A stretch of 38,126 bases of DNA from Actinophytocola sp. (GCF_009379765.1 NZ_WHTD01000074.1:1-38126), one strand, 5' to 3'. Counted from the stretch's first letter, positions 24,515 to 33,481 are shown. Numbers and translations: made by a program. The notes: generated from the sequence alone by a model not told the origin.

Positions 24515-25783
24515 GTGGACGTGGACGAGCTGATCGAGCTGGACCGCAAGCACGTCTGGCACCCCTACGGCCCCATGCCCGGCACCGCGGACCCCCTCGT
24601 GGTCGACAGCGCCGAGGGGGTCCGGCTCAGGCTCGCGGACGGCCGCGAGCTGGTCGACGGGATGTCGTCGTGGTGGGCGGCCATCCACGGCTACCGGCAC
24701 CCGGTCCTCGACGAGGCCCTCACCGCGCAGGCCGGCCGGATGAGCCACGTCATGTTCGGCGGGCTCACCCACGAGCCCGCCGTGACGCTGGCGACCACGC
24801 TCGTCGAGATCACCCCCGAGCCGCTCCGGCACGTCTTCCTCTGCGACTCCGGCTCGGTGTCGGTCGAGGTCGCGGTGAAGATGTGCCTGCAGTACTGGCG
24901 CTCCGCCGGCCGCCCGGACAAGCGCCGGATGATGACCTGGCGCGGCGGCTACCACGGCGACACCTTCCACCCCATGAGCGTCTGCGACCCCGAGGGCGGC
25001 ATGCACAGCCTGTGGCGCGGCGTCCTGCCGGTCCAGCTGTTCGCGTCGGCGCCACCGAAGGACATGGACCACGACTACGTCCGGCACCTCGCCGAGCTGA
25101 TCGAGACCCACGCCGACGAGCTGGCCGCGGTGATCGTCGAGCCGGTCGTGCAGGGCGCCGGTGGCATGCGCTTCCACGACCCGCGCTACCTGCACGTCCT
25201 CCGCGAGCTCACCCTCGCCAACGACATCCTCCTGATCTTCGACGAGATCGCCACCGGGTTCGGCCGCACCGGGGAGCTGTTCGCCGCCGACCACGCCGGC
25301 GTCAGCCCGGACGTCATGTGCGTCGGCAAGGCGCTCACCGGCGGCTACCTCACGATGGCCGCCGCGCTGTGCACGGCCGAGGTCGCCGACGGCATCTCCC
25401 GCGGCGCGGTCCCGGTCCTCGCGCACGGCCCGACGTTCATGGGCAACCCGCTGTCCTCGGCCGTCGCCAACGCCTCGATCGACCTCCTGCTGGGCCAGGA
25501 CTGGCGCGGCACGGTCAAGCGCATCGAGAGCGAGCTGCGCGAGGGACTCGAGCCCGCCGCGGACCTGCCCGGCGTGCGCGACGTCCGGGTCCTCGGCGCC
25601 ATCGGCGTCGTCCAGCTCGACCACGAGGTGGACCTGGCGGCCGCGACGAGCGCGGCGGTCGAGCACGGCGCCTGGCTGCGGCCGTTCCGCGACCTCATCT
25701 ACACGATGCCGCCCTATGTCAGCGAGTCCGCGGACCTCGCCACGATCACCGGCGCCGTCCGCGCCGCGGCACGAGCCGGCTGA
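24515..25783 (+). CDS. bioA: Adenosylmethionine-8-amino-7-oxononanoate aminotransferase
   Basis: Third step of biotin synthesis: transfers the amino group of SAM to KAPA to give DAPA, with PLP. It is 422 residues from GTG 24515. Signatures: DRKHVWHPYGPM at the N-terminus, MSSWWAAIHGYRHP with the substrate-side tryptophans W53/W54, GYHGDTFHPMSVCDPEGGMH, PLP aspartate D243 in LIFDEIATGFGRTG, and Schiff-base K272 in CVGKALTGGYLT. The sequence is intact. It is followed after 14 bases by a convergent glutaredoxin-like gene rather than bioF, unlike mycobacteria, where bioA, bioF and bioD are adjacent. A leaderless start is likely. Confidence 0.96.
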   Translation: MDVDELIELDRKHVWHPYGPMPGTADPLVVDSAEGVRLRLADGRELVDGMSSWWAAIHGYRHPVLDEALTAQAGRMSHVMFGGLTHEPAVTLATTLVEITPEPLRHVFLCDSGSVSVEVAVKMCLQYWRSAGRPDKRRMMTWRGGYHGDTFHPMSVCDPEGGMHSLWRGVLPVQLFASAPPKDMDHDYVRHLAELIETHADELAAVIVEPVVQGAGGMRFHDPRYLHVLRELTLANDILLIFDEIATGFGRTGELFAADHAGVSPDVMCVGKALTGGYLTMAAALCTAEVADGISRGAVPVLAHGPTFMGNPLSSAVANASIDLLLGQDWRGTVKRIESELREGLEPAADLPGVRDVRVLGAIGVVQLDHEVDLAAATSAAVEHGAWLRPFRDLIYTMPPYVSESADLATITGAVRAAARAG

Positions 25784-25797
25784 GCGTCCACACCCGA

Positions 25798-26145
25798 CTA
25801 TCTACATCGGACCCAAGCGGCACCGCGCCGGCGCCGGTAGGACGTCAGCGCGCCGGCCAGCTCGACGTTCGTCGGCTCGACCAGCACCCGGCCGTCCGGC
25901 ACCACGAGCACCGGGATGTTGGTGCGCCCGCCGACGATCCGTGCCGCCCGCGAACGCTCGTCGTCGTCGTTGGTGTCGATCATGGTGAACGGCACGTCGT
26001 GCCTGGTGAGCCATTCCACCGCACGCCGGCAGTCGGCACACCAGTCGGCCCCGAAGAGCCACACGCACTCCGCCTGCTCGCTGGTCAGCGCCTCGACGGC
26101 GGTGCGGCCATCCCCCTCAGCCGTGACGAACACGGCGTAGACCAT
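25798..26145 (-). CDS. Glutaredoxin/mycoredoxin-like CxxC protein
   Basis: A small thioredoxin-fold protein with redox motif C36-A-D-C39 in VWLFGADWCADCRRAVEWL. It has cis-proline P78 in GGRTNIPVLVV, preceded by GGRT-type residues typical of glutaredoxins, and DVPFTMIDTNDDDE for the central strand. It should exchange disulfides with mycothiol or protein partners; in actinobacteria, mycoredoxins have a similar CxxC. The C-terminus is arginine-rich (YRRRRGAAWVRCR). Start: ATG 26145 gives 115 residues; ATG 26193 would add 16 residues of no known match, so the start is uncertain. It sits convergent to bioA and divergent from bioD, in the place where bioF is usually found; a link to biotin synthesis is not implied. 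Confidence 0.78.
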   Translation of the reverse strand: MVYAVFVTAEGDGRTAVEALTSEQAECVWLFGADWCADCRRAVEWLTRHDVPFTMIDTNDDDERSRAARIVGGRTNIPVLVVPDGRVLVEPTNVELAGALTSYRRRRGAAWVRCR

Positions 26146-26278
26146 ACCTAGCGGGGCCCGAAAGCGCTTACCGCAAACGGGTGGAAGTTTCATATATCGC
26201 CCGACTGTCACAGTATCGGCCCGGTGCCGGCCCGGCACCGATCGCGGGACCACGTGCGATCGGCGCGGATCGGGGGAC

Positions 26279-26284
26279 TAATCT
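26279..26284 (+). promoter_or_regulatory. -10 element of bioD
   Basis: TAATCT lies eight bases before the GTG start of bioD in the divergent gap with the glutaredoxin-like gene. It fits a leaderless or near-leaderless transcript. No BioQ- or BirA-type palindrome is evident around it. Confidence 0.55.
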
Positions 26285-26292
26285 GACGCTCC

Positions 26293-27012
26293 GTGAGTCT
26301 CATGGTGCTCACCGGCACCGGAACCGGAGTCGGCAAGACGGTGGTCACCGCTGCCGTAGCGGCCCTCGCGCTGGCCGGCCGGCGCAGCGTGGCCGTGCTG
26401 AAGCCGGCGCAGACCGGGGTCGGCCCCGACGAGCCGGGCGATCTCGACGAGGTCGGCCGGCTGGCCGGCGACGCCGTCACCACCTGGGAGCTCGGCCGGT
26501 TCCCCGACCCGCTCGCCCCCAACATCGCCGCGCGCCGCGCCGGGCTGCCCGTGGTGACCCCGTCGCAGGCGGCCGCCGCCGCGGTGGAGCTGTCCCGCGG
26601 CCACGACCAGGTGCTCGTCGAGGGCGCGGGTGGCCTGCTCGTGCGGTTCGACGACAACGGCGGCACGCTCGCCGACGTCGCCTGGTCGATCGGCGCCCCG
26701 GTCCTGATCGTCGCCGACGCGGGCCTCGGCACGCTCAACTCGACCGCGCTCACCGCGGAGGCACTGCGCCGCCGGGGGATCGAGTGCGCGGGCGTGGTGG
26801 TCGGCTCGTGGCCGGCCGAGCCCGACCTGGCCGCCCGCTGCAACCTCGACGACCTCCCGACGGCCGCCGACGCCCCGCTGATCGGCGCCCTCCCGGCGAA
26901 CGCGGCCGCATTGGACCGGGCCGAGTTCCTTGCCGTCGCCCGCCGCTCGCTGGCCCCCGAACTGGGTGGCGAGTTCGACGCGAACGGGTTCTCCGCCGAG
27001 CACGCGGCGTGA
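26293..27012 (+). CDS. bioD: Dethiobiotin synthetase
   Basis: Closes the ureido ring of dethiobiotin from DAPA, CO2 and ATP. It is 239 residues. The P-loop GTGTGVGKT is at 8-16, right at the N-terminus as in all BioD. Next come KPAQTGVGPDEPGDLDEV (substrate loop), the conserved PDPLAPNIAARRAG with its alanine/proline turn, and EGAGGLLVRFDDNGGTLADV, the second nucleotide signature. GTG 26293 is the only start that keeps the P-loop near the N-terminus. The gene is intact; 108 bases separate it from bioB. Confidence 0.95.
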   Translation: MSLMVLTGTGTGVGKTVVTAAVAALALAGRRSVAVLKPAQTGVGPDEPGDLDEVGRLAGDAVTTWELGRFPDPLAPNIAARRAGLPVVTPSQAAAAAVELSRGHDQVLVEGAGGLLVRFDDNGGTLADVAWSIGAPVLIVADAGLGTLNSTALTAEALRRRGIECAGVVVGSWPAEPDLAARCNLDDLPTAADAPLIGALPANAAALDRAEFLAVARRSLAPELGGEFDANGFSAEHAA

Positions 27013-27120
27013 TGACGGCCGGCTCGAGGGCCGGTAGCGCGTGATGCACATCGCCTCCGACCCGCGGCATCGTGCGGCAGACTGGCTCGGCATGTCCATG
27101 ATCCAGCGAGGAGGCCACCA

Positions 27121-28158
27121 GTGACCGCAGCTGCCGAACGGACCAAGGCTGACCACACGCCTGGCGACCCGCTCGCGGTGGCGCGGGAGCAGGTGCTGGA
27201 GCGCGGCGAGGGGCTGGGCGAGGCACGGATCCTCGAGATGCTCCGGCTGCCCGAGGACCGAGTCCCCGAGCTGCTCGCGCTCGCCCACGAGGTGCGGATG
27301 CGTTGGTGCGGCCCGGAGGTCGAGGTCGAGGGCATCGTCAGCCTCAAGACCGGCGGCTGCCCAGAGGACTGCCACTTCTGCTCGCAGTCCGGCCGGTTCC
27401 CCTCGCCGGTGCGCTCGGCGTGGCTCGACATCCCCGGCCTGGTCAAGGCCGCCCGCGAGACCGCGGCGACCGGCGCCAGCGAGTTCTGCGTCGTCGCGGC
27501 CGTGCGCGGGCCGGACAAGCGGCTGATGTCCCAGGTCCGCGACGGCGTCAAGGCGATCCGCGAGGACGGCAACGACATCCAGATCGCCTGCTCGCTCGGC
27601 ATGCTCACCCAGGCCCAGGTCGACGAGCTCGTCGAGATGGGCGTGCACCGCTACAACCACAACCTCGAGACCGCCCGGTCGCACTTCCCGAGCGTGGTCA
27701 CCACCCACTCGTGGGAGGAGCGCTGGGAGACGCTGCGGATGGTCGGCGAAGCCGGCATGGAGGTCTGCTGCGGCGGCATCATCGGCATGGGGGAGACCGT
27801 GGAGCAGCGCGCCGAGTTCGCCGCGCAGCTCGGTGCGCTGAACCCGGACGAGGTGCCGATGAACTTCCTCATCCCGCAGCCCGGCACCCCGTACGAGAGC
27901 TACGAGATCGTCGACGGCAAGGACGCGCTGCGCACCATCGGCGCTTTCCGGCTCGCGCTGCCGCGCACGATCCTGCGCTTCGCCGGCGGCCGCGAGCTGA
28001 CCCTCGGCGACCTCGGCGCGGAGCAGGGCATGCTGGGCGGCATCAACGCGATCATCGTCGGCAACTACCTGACCAACCTCGGCCGCCCGGCCCAGCAGGA
28101 CCTCGACATGCTGGCCGACCTGAAGATGCCGGTCAAGGCATTGAGCGGCTCGCTGTGA
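27121..28158 (+). CDS. bioB: Biotin synthase
   Basis: Radical SAM enzyme that inserts sulfur into dethiobiotin. The radical-SAM 4Fe-4S cysteines are C80, C84 and C87 in TGGCPEDCHFCSQS. Auxiliary-cluster and substrate regions are recognisable: VAAVRGPDKRL, IACSLGMLTQAQVDELVEMG, HRYNHNLETARSHF, EVCCGGIIGMGET and PMNFLIPQPGTP. GTG 27121 follows AGGAGG (about 27109-27114). The 345-residue length is standard. The stop overlaps bsaP in GTGA, consistent with the auxiliary protein being made in step with BioB. The 27013-27120 gap shows a small GGCCGGC/GCCGG hairpin and no gene. Confidence 0.97.
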   Translation: MTAAAERTKADHTPGDPLAVAREQVLERGEGLGEARILEMLRLPEDRVPELLALAHEVRMRWCGPEVEVEGIVSLKTGGCPEDCHFCSQSGRFPSPVRSAWLDIPGLVKAARETAATGASEFCVVAAVRGPDKRLMSQVRDGVKAIREDGNDIQIACSLGMLTQAQVDELVEMGVHRYNHNLETARSHFPSVVTTHSWEERWETLRMVGEAGMEVCCGGIIGMGETVEQRAEFAAQLGALNPDEVPMNFLIPQPGTPYESYEIVDGKDALRTIGAFRLALPRTILRFAGGRELTLGDLGAEQGMLGGINAIIVGNYLTNLGRPAQQDLDMLADLKMPVKALSGSL

Positions 28159-28346
28159 GTTTCTGCGTGCACTGCGGGAAGCCGCCGGGCGAGGGCGACC
28201 ACACCCGGTGCGCGGGCCCGACCGCGGCGCTCGAACCGGCACGGTTCTGTCCCGACTGCGCGCGCCGGATGGTCGTTCAGGTGACCCCGTCCGGGTGGTC
28301 CGCGCGCTGCAGCCGGCACGGAGAAGTCCGCCTCCCCGGAATTTGA
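28155..28346 (+). CDS. bsaP: Biotin synthase auxiliary protein BsaP
   Basis: A 63-residue cysteine-rich protein encoded directly after bioB in many actinobacteria (Rv1590 position in M. tuberculosis), where it is needed for BioB activity and is thought to carry or deliver an iron-sulfur cluster. Six cysteines are present: C4, C7, C19, C32, C35 and C52, arranged as CVHC, a lone C in HTRCAGP, CPDC and a lone C in ARCSRHG. GTG 28155 overlaps the bioB stop by four bases. The last codons and TGA (28344-28346) fall inside the first copy of a 93-bp repeat, so the C-terminus (RLPGI) may have been changed by the repeat. Confidence 0.86.
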   Translation: MSFCVHCGKPPGEGDHTRCAGPTAALEPARFCPDCARRMVVQVTPSGWSARCSRHGEVRLPGI

Positions 28347-28418
28347 AGTGTTGGTTGCGTCCCGGCGGATGGTGCGGACCTGTGGTGGTTGGTGGCTGGG
28401 TGCCGTCACGGTCCCCTG
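28326..28418. repeat. 93-bp repeat, copy 1
   Basis: Nearly identical to copy 2 exactly 100 bases later (about 8 differences by eye). It starts in the 3' end of bsaP and provides its stop codon. Blocks: CCTCCCCGGAATT, AAGTGTTGGTTGCGTCCC, GCGGATGGTGCGGACCT, GTGGCTGGGTGCCGTCACGG. The element has no open frame of coding quality. Confidence 0.88.
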
Positions 28419-28425
28419 GGCGCTC

Positions 28426-28518
28426 GACCGCCTCCCCGGAATTCAAAGTGTTGGTTGCGTCCCAGCGGATGGTGCGGACCTCCGGTGGTTTGTGGCTGGG
28501 TGCCGTCACGGTCCCCTG
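28426..28518. repeat. 93-bp repeat, copy 2
   Basis: Second tandem copy. With copy 1 it fills most of the 286-base gap between bsaP and the DUF2567 gene. A third, diverged copy is at 19498-19590. The remaining 28519-28632 holds a TAGTCT hexamer at 28590-28595, a possible -10 for the next gene, and nothing else recognised. Confidence 0.88.
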
Positions 28519-28632
28519 AGGTTGCGTTGGTCGGGCGCGAGGCTGTACCGCCACGTCAATCCGTGCGCGATGATCCATGGGACATGCCCTAGTCTCGTCA
28601 CGGACAGTTCGGGTGCGGGAGCGGAGGCAGGC

Positions 28633-29280
28633 GTGGCGGAACGACCGGTGCAGGGCGCCGCACCTCCCCACGCCGAACCCGCCGCGGCCAACGGCGCGGT
28701 CCCACCGGCTGGCTACCCCGCGTACTTCTCGTTCCCGTGGCGTCCGGAGCGGCCCAAGGTCGTGATCAAGGCCGACCTGCTGCCCGCGGTGAGCGTGCTG
28801 TCCACCGTGTCGCTGCTCGGCCTCGCGGTCGGCTGGCTGTGGTCGATGCTCGCGCCGGCGCAGCGGATGATCATCGGCCAGGACGGCAAGCCGGTCGTGC
28901 TGGCGGCGGTCACCGGCACCCAGGCGGAGAGCTTCCACCGCTTCGACGACCTCGTCGTGTTCACCCTCCTGGGGCTGGGCGCGGGTCTGTTCACCGGCCT
29001 CGCCGTGTGGTTCCTGCGCGAGCGCCGCGGCCCGGTGATCATGATCGCCGCCGTGCTGGGCTCGACCCTCGGCGGCTGGCTCGCCGTGCAGGTGGGCGTC
29101 GCGTGGGCCGAGGGCCGCTACCCGGTGAGCGGCGACGTCAAGGTCTTGGACGTCATCCTCAAGGCGCCGCAGCTGGAGTCCGGCTGGATCCTGCTGGCCT
29201 GGCCGCTGACCACGGCACTGGCCTACGGCGTGATGGCCGCATGGAACAGCATGGACGACCTCGGCCGCAGGCTCGGCTGA
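28633..29280 (+). CDS. DUF2567 membrane protein
   Basis: A 215-residue integral membrane protein of family DUF2567, unknown function, located as in mycobacteria (Rv1591 position) after bsaP. An N-terminal proline/alanine-rich cytoplasmic part (about 45 residues, ending FSFPWRPERPKVV) precedes hydrophobic segments LLPAVSVLSTVSLLGLAVGW, LVVFTLLGLGAGLFTGLAVW, VIMIAAVLGSTLGGWLAVQV and WILLAWPLTTALAYGVMAAW: four helices. GTG 28633 is used; its ribosome-binding site is moderate (GGAGGCAGG). The stop codon falls in an 11-base palindrome shared with the convergent LON-domain gene. Confidence 0.85.
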   Translation: MAERPVQGAAPPHAEPAAANGAVPPAGYPAYFSFPWRPERPKVVIKADLLPAVSVLSTVSLLGLAVGWLWSMLAPAQRMIIGQDGKPVVLAAVTGTQAESFHRFDDLVVFTLLGLGAGLFTGLAVWFLRERRGPVIMIAAVLGSTLGGWLAVQVGVAWAEGRYPVSGDVKVLDVILKAPQLESGWILLAWPLTTALAYGVMAAWNSMDDLGRRLG

Positions 29281-29287
29281 GGCTCAG
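29277..29287. other. Palindrome over the two convergent stop codons
   Basis: CTGAGGCTCAG contains the TGA of the DUF2567 gene and the reverse TGA of the LON-domain gene; only three bases separate the two genes. Too short for a convincing terminator. Confidence 0.5.
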
Positions 29288-29976
29288 TTCTTGCTCGCGT
29301 GCCTGCGGAGCACCGCGGGCGGCGCGGGCACCGCGCGCAGGGCCGCCACGATCCCCGCCTCCCGGTTGAGCATCCGACCCACCAGCCGCAGCCGGTGCAG
29401 CGGCCGGGTCTCCTCCAGTAATCGCTGACGGTCCTCCTGCGGCAGCAGGCAGTCGGTGGCCAGCAGGTGCGACAGCTGCTCGATCTCCGCGTCCTCGGCC
29501 GGCTCTGTCCAGTCCCCCTGCTGCCACGCGGCCTGGCAGTACCGCCGGTACGCCGCCCGCGCCGCACCGGCCAGCGACCCGATCGTGTCGGACACGTCGC
29601 GCTGGCCCGGGATCACCGCGGGGGTGTCCGGCACCCACTCGATCGCGCCGAGCAGGTACGGCGCGCTGGAGGAGTCCACCGCCAGCAGCCGGAACCGCTG
29701 GTCGCCGAAGCTGACGATGTCGAACCGGCCGTCCGGCAACCGCTTGGCCTGGCGCAGCACCGCCGCGCAGCCGACCGCCTGCAGCTGGTCGCAGGACGTC
29801 ACCTCGGCCTCGTGCGACGGCACCAGCGCGATCACCCCGAACCGCTTGTGCGGCAACGTCCCCGTGATCAGGTCGACGGTGAGCTGGCGGTAGCGCGGTT
29901 CGAAGATGTGCAGTGGCAGGGGAGTGCCCGGCAGCAACACCGTCTGCAGCGGGAAGAGCGGAATCGTCTCGGGCAC
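29284..29976 (-). CDS. LON N-terminal substrate-binding-domain protein
   Basis: A 230-residue stand-alone LON_substr_bdg domain protein (Rv1593c position), without the ATPase or protease parts of Lon. Start ETIPLFPLQTVLLPGTPLPL is the domain's opening, followed by HIFEPRYRQL and the beta-barrel stretch GFGVIALVP-like (KRFGVIALVPSHEAE). The C-terminal half is helical (AEIEQLSHLLATDCLLPQED). Relatives are thought to bind peptides or misfolded protein; a role in quality control is inference. ATG 29976 has no upstream alternative of value. It is convergent with DUF2567 and tail-to-head with nrtR, only nine bases from that gene's stop. Confidence 0.88.
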   Translation of the reverse strand: MPETIPLFPLQTVLLPGTPLPLHIFEPRYRQLTVDLITGTLPHKRFGVIALVPSHEAEVTSCDQLQAVGCAAVLRQAKRLPDGRFDIVSFGDQRFRLLAVDSSSAPYLLGAIEWVPDTPAVIPGQRDVSDTIGSLAGAARAAYRRYCQAAWQQGDWTEPAEDAEIEQLSHLLATDCLLPQEDRQRLLEETRPLHRLRLVGRMLNREAGIVAALRAVPAPPAVLRRHASKN

Positions 29977-29985
29977 CGCCTAAAC

Positions 29986-30702
29986 CTACGACGCGCTGCC
30001 GCTGCGCGCTCGGTTCGGTGGCCGGAGCACCGCGAACGGGTCGGTCACCTCCATGTTCCGCTCGGCGAACCGGAACAGCGCCGCGGGCCGCCCGCCCGCC
30101 CGTCCTGGCGCCGCCGTCTCGCCGGTCGGCTCGAGCAGCCCGCGCCGCGCGAGCACCCGCTGCAGGTTGGTCGCGGACACCTTGTAGCCCAGCGCGGCGG
30201 AGTACAGCTCACGCAGCGCGGAGATCGTGAACGTCGGCGGCGCCAGCGCGAACCCGATGTTGGTGTAGGACAGTTTCGCGCGCAGCCGGGTGCGCGCTCG
30301 GCGCACGATCGACTCGTGGTCGAAGGCGGTGTCCGGCAGTGCCTCGACCGGGTGCCAGCGGGTGTCCCGCGGCAGCCCGGGGTCGTTGTCCGACGGGACC
30401 AGGCCGAGGAACGCGGTGGCCACCACGCGCTCGCCGGGCACCCGGTTCGGCGCGCTGAACACCGCGAGCTGCTCGACGTGCGCGAGCTGCTGGACGTCGA
30501 CCTTCTCCGCCAGCTGCCGCTTGATCGACGTCTCCACGTCCTCGGTCGGGCCGAGCCGTCCGCCGGGCAGTGACCACCGGTGCGCATGCGGATCCAGCGC
30601 GCGTTGCCAGAGCAGGACCTGGAGTGACCCTGCTCGCACTTGGAGCACCGCGGCCAGGACTTCATGGGCTTCCGGTCGGGAAGCGGTGGTAGCATCGACC
30701 AT
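29986..30702 (-). CDS. nrtR: NrtR-type Nudix-related transcriptional regulator of NAD synthesis
   Basis: A repressor-type regulator: an N-terminal Nudix-like ligand domain (residues about 12-150) plus a C-terminal winged helix (TISALRELYSAALGYKVSAT ... LQRVLARRGLLEPTGE). The Nudix box reads GGRLGPTEDVETSIKRQLAE, where catalytic REUxEE is replaced by RQLAEK, so it probably senses a nucleotide such as ADP-ribose without hydrolysing it, as described for NrtR. It is divergent from nadABC, with a palindromic operator between them. ATG 30702 is the first base after TAGGAT (minus strand, 30710-30715) plus seven bases, so its mRNA is likely leaderless and self-controlled. The 238-residue length is typical. 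Confidence 0.9.
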   Translation of the reverse strand: MVDATTASRPEAHEVLAAVLQVRAGSLQVLLWQRALDPHAHRWSLPGGRLGPTEDVETSIKRQLAEKVDVQQLAHVEQLAVFSAPNRVPGERVVATAFLGLVPSDNDPGLPRDTRWHPVEALPDTAFDHESIVRRARTRLRAKLSYTNIGFALAPPTFTISALRELYSAALGYKVSATNLQRVLARRGLLEPTGETAAPGRAGGRPAALFRFAERNMEVTDPFAVLRPPNRARSGSAS

Positions 30703-30725
30703 GTTTTCGATCCTAAGGCGAAAAC
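30703..30725. promoter_or_regulatory. Palindromic NrtR operator over the nrtR -10 element
   Basis: GTTTTCG (30703-30709) and its exact reverse complement CGAAAAC (30719-30725) flank nine bases. The site lies between the divergent nrtR and nadA genes and contains the TAGGAT -10 of nrtR (30710-30715, minus strand); it is directly upstream of the nrtR start codon. Binding would block nrtR transcription and probably nadA as well. Confidence 0.72.
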
Positions 30726-30771
30726 CTCTGGATGGGAAATCGGCAAGGGTGCTGACCCGAGGGAGGATGAC

Positions 30772-31790
<1,019 letters not shown>

Positions 31791-31794
<4 letters not shown>

Positions 31795-33404
31795 CCTCCC
31801 CCTGCTGGAAGGCGCACGCCGACCTGGTGGTCGTCGGCACCGGCGTCGCCGGGCTCACCGCCGCGCTGCGGGCCCGGGAGCTCGGCCTGCGGGTGCTGGT
31901 GGTCACCAAGGAGGCGGCCGAGGGCGGCAACACGCGCTGGGCGCAGGGCGGGGTCGCGGTCGTCCTCGGTGACGACTCGGCCGACTCCGTCGACCGGCAC
32001 GTCGCGGACACGCTGGCGGCCGGCGGCGGGCTGTGTGACGCCGACACGGCGGCGCGGATCATCGGCGACGGGCCGGCCGCGGTGGCCCGGCTGAGGTCCC
32101 GTGGCGCGGTGTTCGACATGGGCGACGCTGGCCGGCTGGCACGGACCCGGGAGGGCGGGCACACCGCGTTCCGGGTGGTGCACGCCGGCGGCGACGCGAC
32201 CGGCGCCGAGGTGGAGCGGGCGCTGCTGGCGGCGTCGCGCGACGGTCGGGTGCCGATGCTGGAGCACCATGTCGCGGTCGACACGTTGCGCACGCCGGCC
32301 GGCGAGGTGGCGGGCCTGCTGGTACTGGACGCGTCCGGTGTGCCGGGCGTGCTGACCGCGCCGGCCGTGCTGCTGGCCACCGGTGGGCTGGGGCAGCTGT
32401 ACCAGGCGACCACCAACCCGTCGGTGGCGACGGCGGACGGGGTGGCGATCGCGCTGCGGTCCGGAGCGCCGGTGGCGGACCTGGAGTTCGTCCAGTTCCA
32501 CCCGACCGTCCTCTACACCGGCGAGGGTGCCCGGGGCCGCTGCCCGCTGGTCACCGAGGCGGTGCGCGGCGAGGGCGCGGTGCTGGTGGACTCGCGTGGC
32601 CTGCGGGTGATGGCCGGCGTGCACCCGCTGGGCGACCTGGCGCCGCGGGACGTGGTGTCGGCGGCGATCACCCGGCGGCTCGCGGAGTTGGGCGAGGACC
32701 ACGTGTTCCTGGACGCGACACACCTGGACCGCCCGACGTTCCGCCGCCGGTTCCCGACGGTGCTGGCGGCGTGCCTCGCGGCCGGCGTCGACCCGTCCGC
32801 GGCGCCGATCCCGGTGTCGCCCGCGGCGCACTTCTCCTGCGGCGGTGTGGTGTCCACTGTGGATGGCCGGACGCCGGTCCGCGGGCTGTACGCGGCGGGC
32901 GAGGTGGCCAGGACGGGCCTGCACGGTGCCAACCGGCTGGCGTCCAACAGCCTGCTCGAGGGCCTGGTGGTCGGTACCCGCGCGGCCGAGGCGGTGGCGG
33001 CGGACCTGGCGCTTGGTGTGCTGGCCGAGCCGCGGCTGGCCGCGTGCCAGCCGGTGCCGACGGTGCCGGTGGCCGACCGGGACACGCTGCAGCGAGTGAT
33101 GAGCCGCTACGCCGCCATCGGCCGCGACGGCGAGGGTCTCGCGGTGGTCGGCTCGGTGCTCGACGTGTCCGCTGTGGACCGTCCACTCGAGACCCGAGCG
33201 CTGGTCGAGGACGCCGCGCTGACGCTCACCGCCCGCGCGCTGATCGCCGCGGCCGCCGCCCGGACCGAGTCTCGTGGCTGCCACGTGCGGGACGACTTCC
33301 CCGCCGTGGACCCGGACTGGGCGCACGGCCTGACGATCCGCCTGACCCCGTCCGGCCAGCCGATGCTGGACCGTCCGGCGCTGCTGGCGAGAGGTGCCGC
33401 ATGA
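31791..33404 (+). CDS. nadB: L-aspartate oxidase
   Basis: FAD enzyme making iminoaspartate from L-aspartate, the substrate handed to NadA. The FAD site is VVVGTGVAGLTAALRARELG (about 12-31), followed by GGNTRWAQGGVAVVL. Catalytic-region motifs include REGGHTAFRVVHAGGDATG, VQFHPTVLYTGEG, RCPLVTEAVRGEGAVLVD and APRDVVSAAI. HFSCGGVVSTVDGRTPVRGL and GANRLASNSLLEGLVVG close the FAD domain, and a helical C-terminal domain follows. It has 537 residues, normal length. GTG 31791 overlaps the nadA stop; the nadB stop overlaps a 26-codon open frame in ATGA. Confidence 0.97.
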
Positions 33405-33481
33405 CCGCCGACGTACTCTTCGCCGCGGAGGCGGGATTATGGACCGCCGACGCACTCTGCTCCGCGGAGGCGGAGTCATGA
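33401..33481 (+). CDS. Possible 26-residue coupling ORF between nadB and nadC, with internal duplication
   Basis: ATG 33401 overlaps the nadB TGA in ATGA, and the frame ends at TGA 33479-33481, overlapping the nadC ATG (33478) in ATGA. It would encode MTADVLFAAEAGLW then TADALCSAEAES, a 13-residue unit repeated twice. The DNA units are 33401-33438 and 33439-33477, about 85% identical, each holding a GGAGG and followed by an ATG. Ribosomes finishing nadB could pass through it to nadC. Whether the peptide has a function is unknown; the reading may also be just a duplicated start region of nadC. Confidence 0.4.
   Translation: MTADVLFAAEAGLWTADALCSAEAES

Noticed and set aside
26278..28938. An 886-codon open frame on the minus strand across bioD, bioB, bsaP and the repeats
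   Set aside because: It runs antisense to genes with full family motifs and its product is Arg/His/Pro-rich without any domain; a shadow of high GC.
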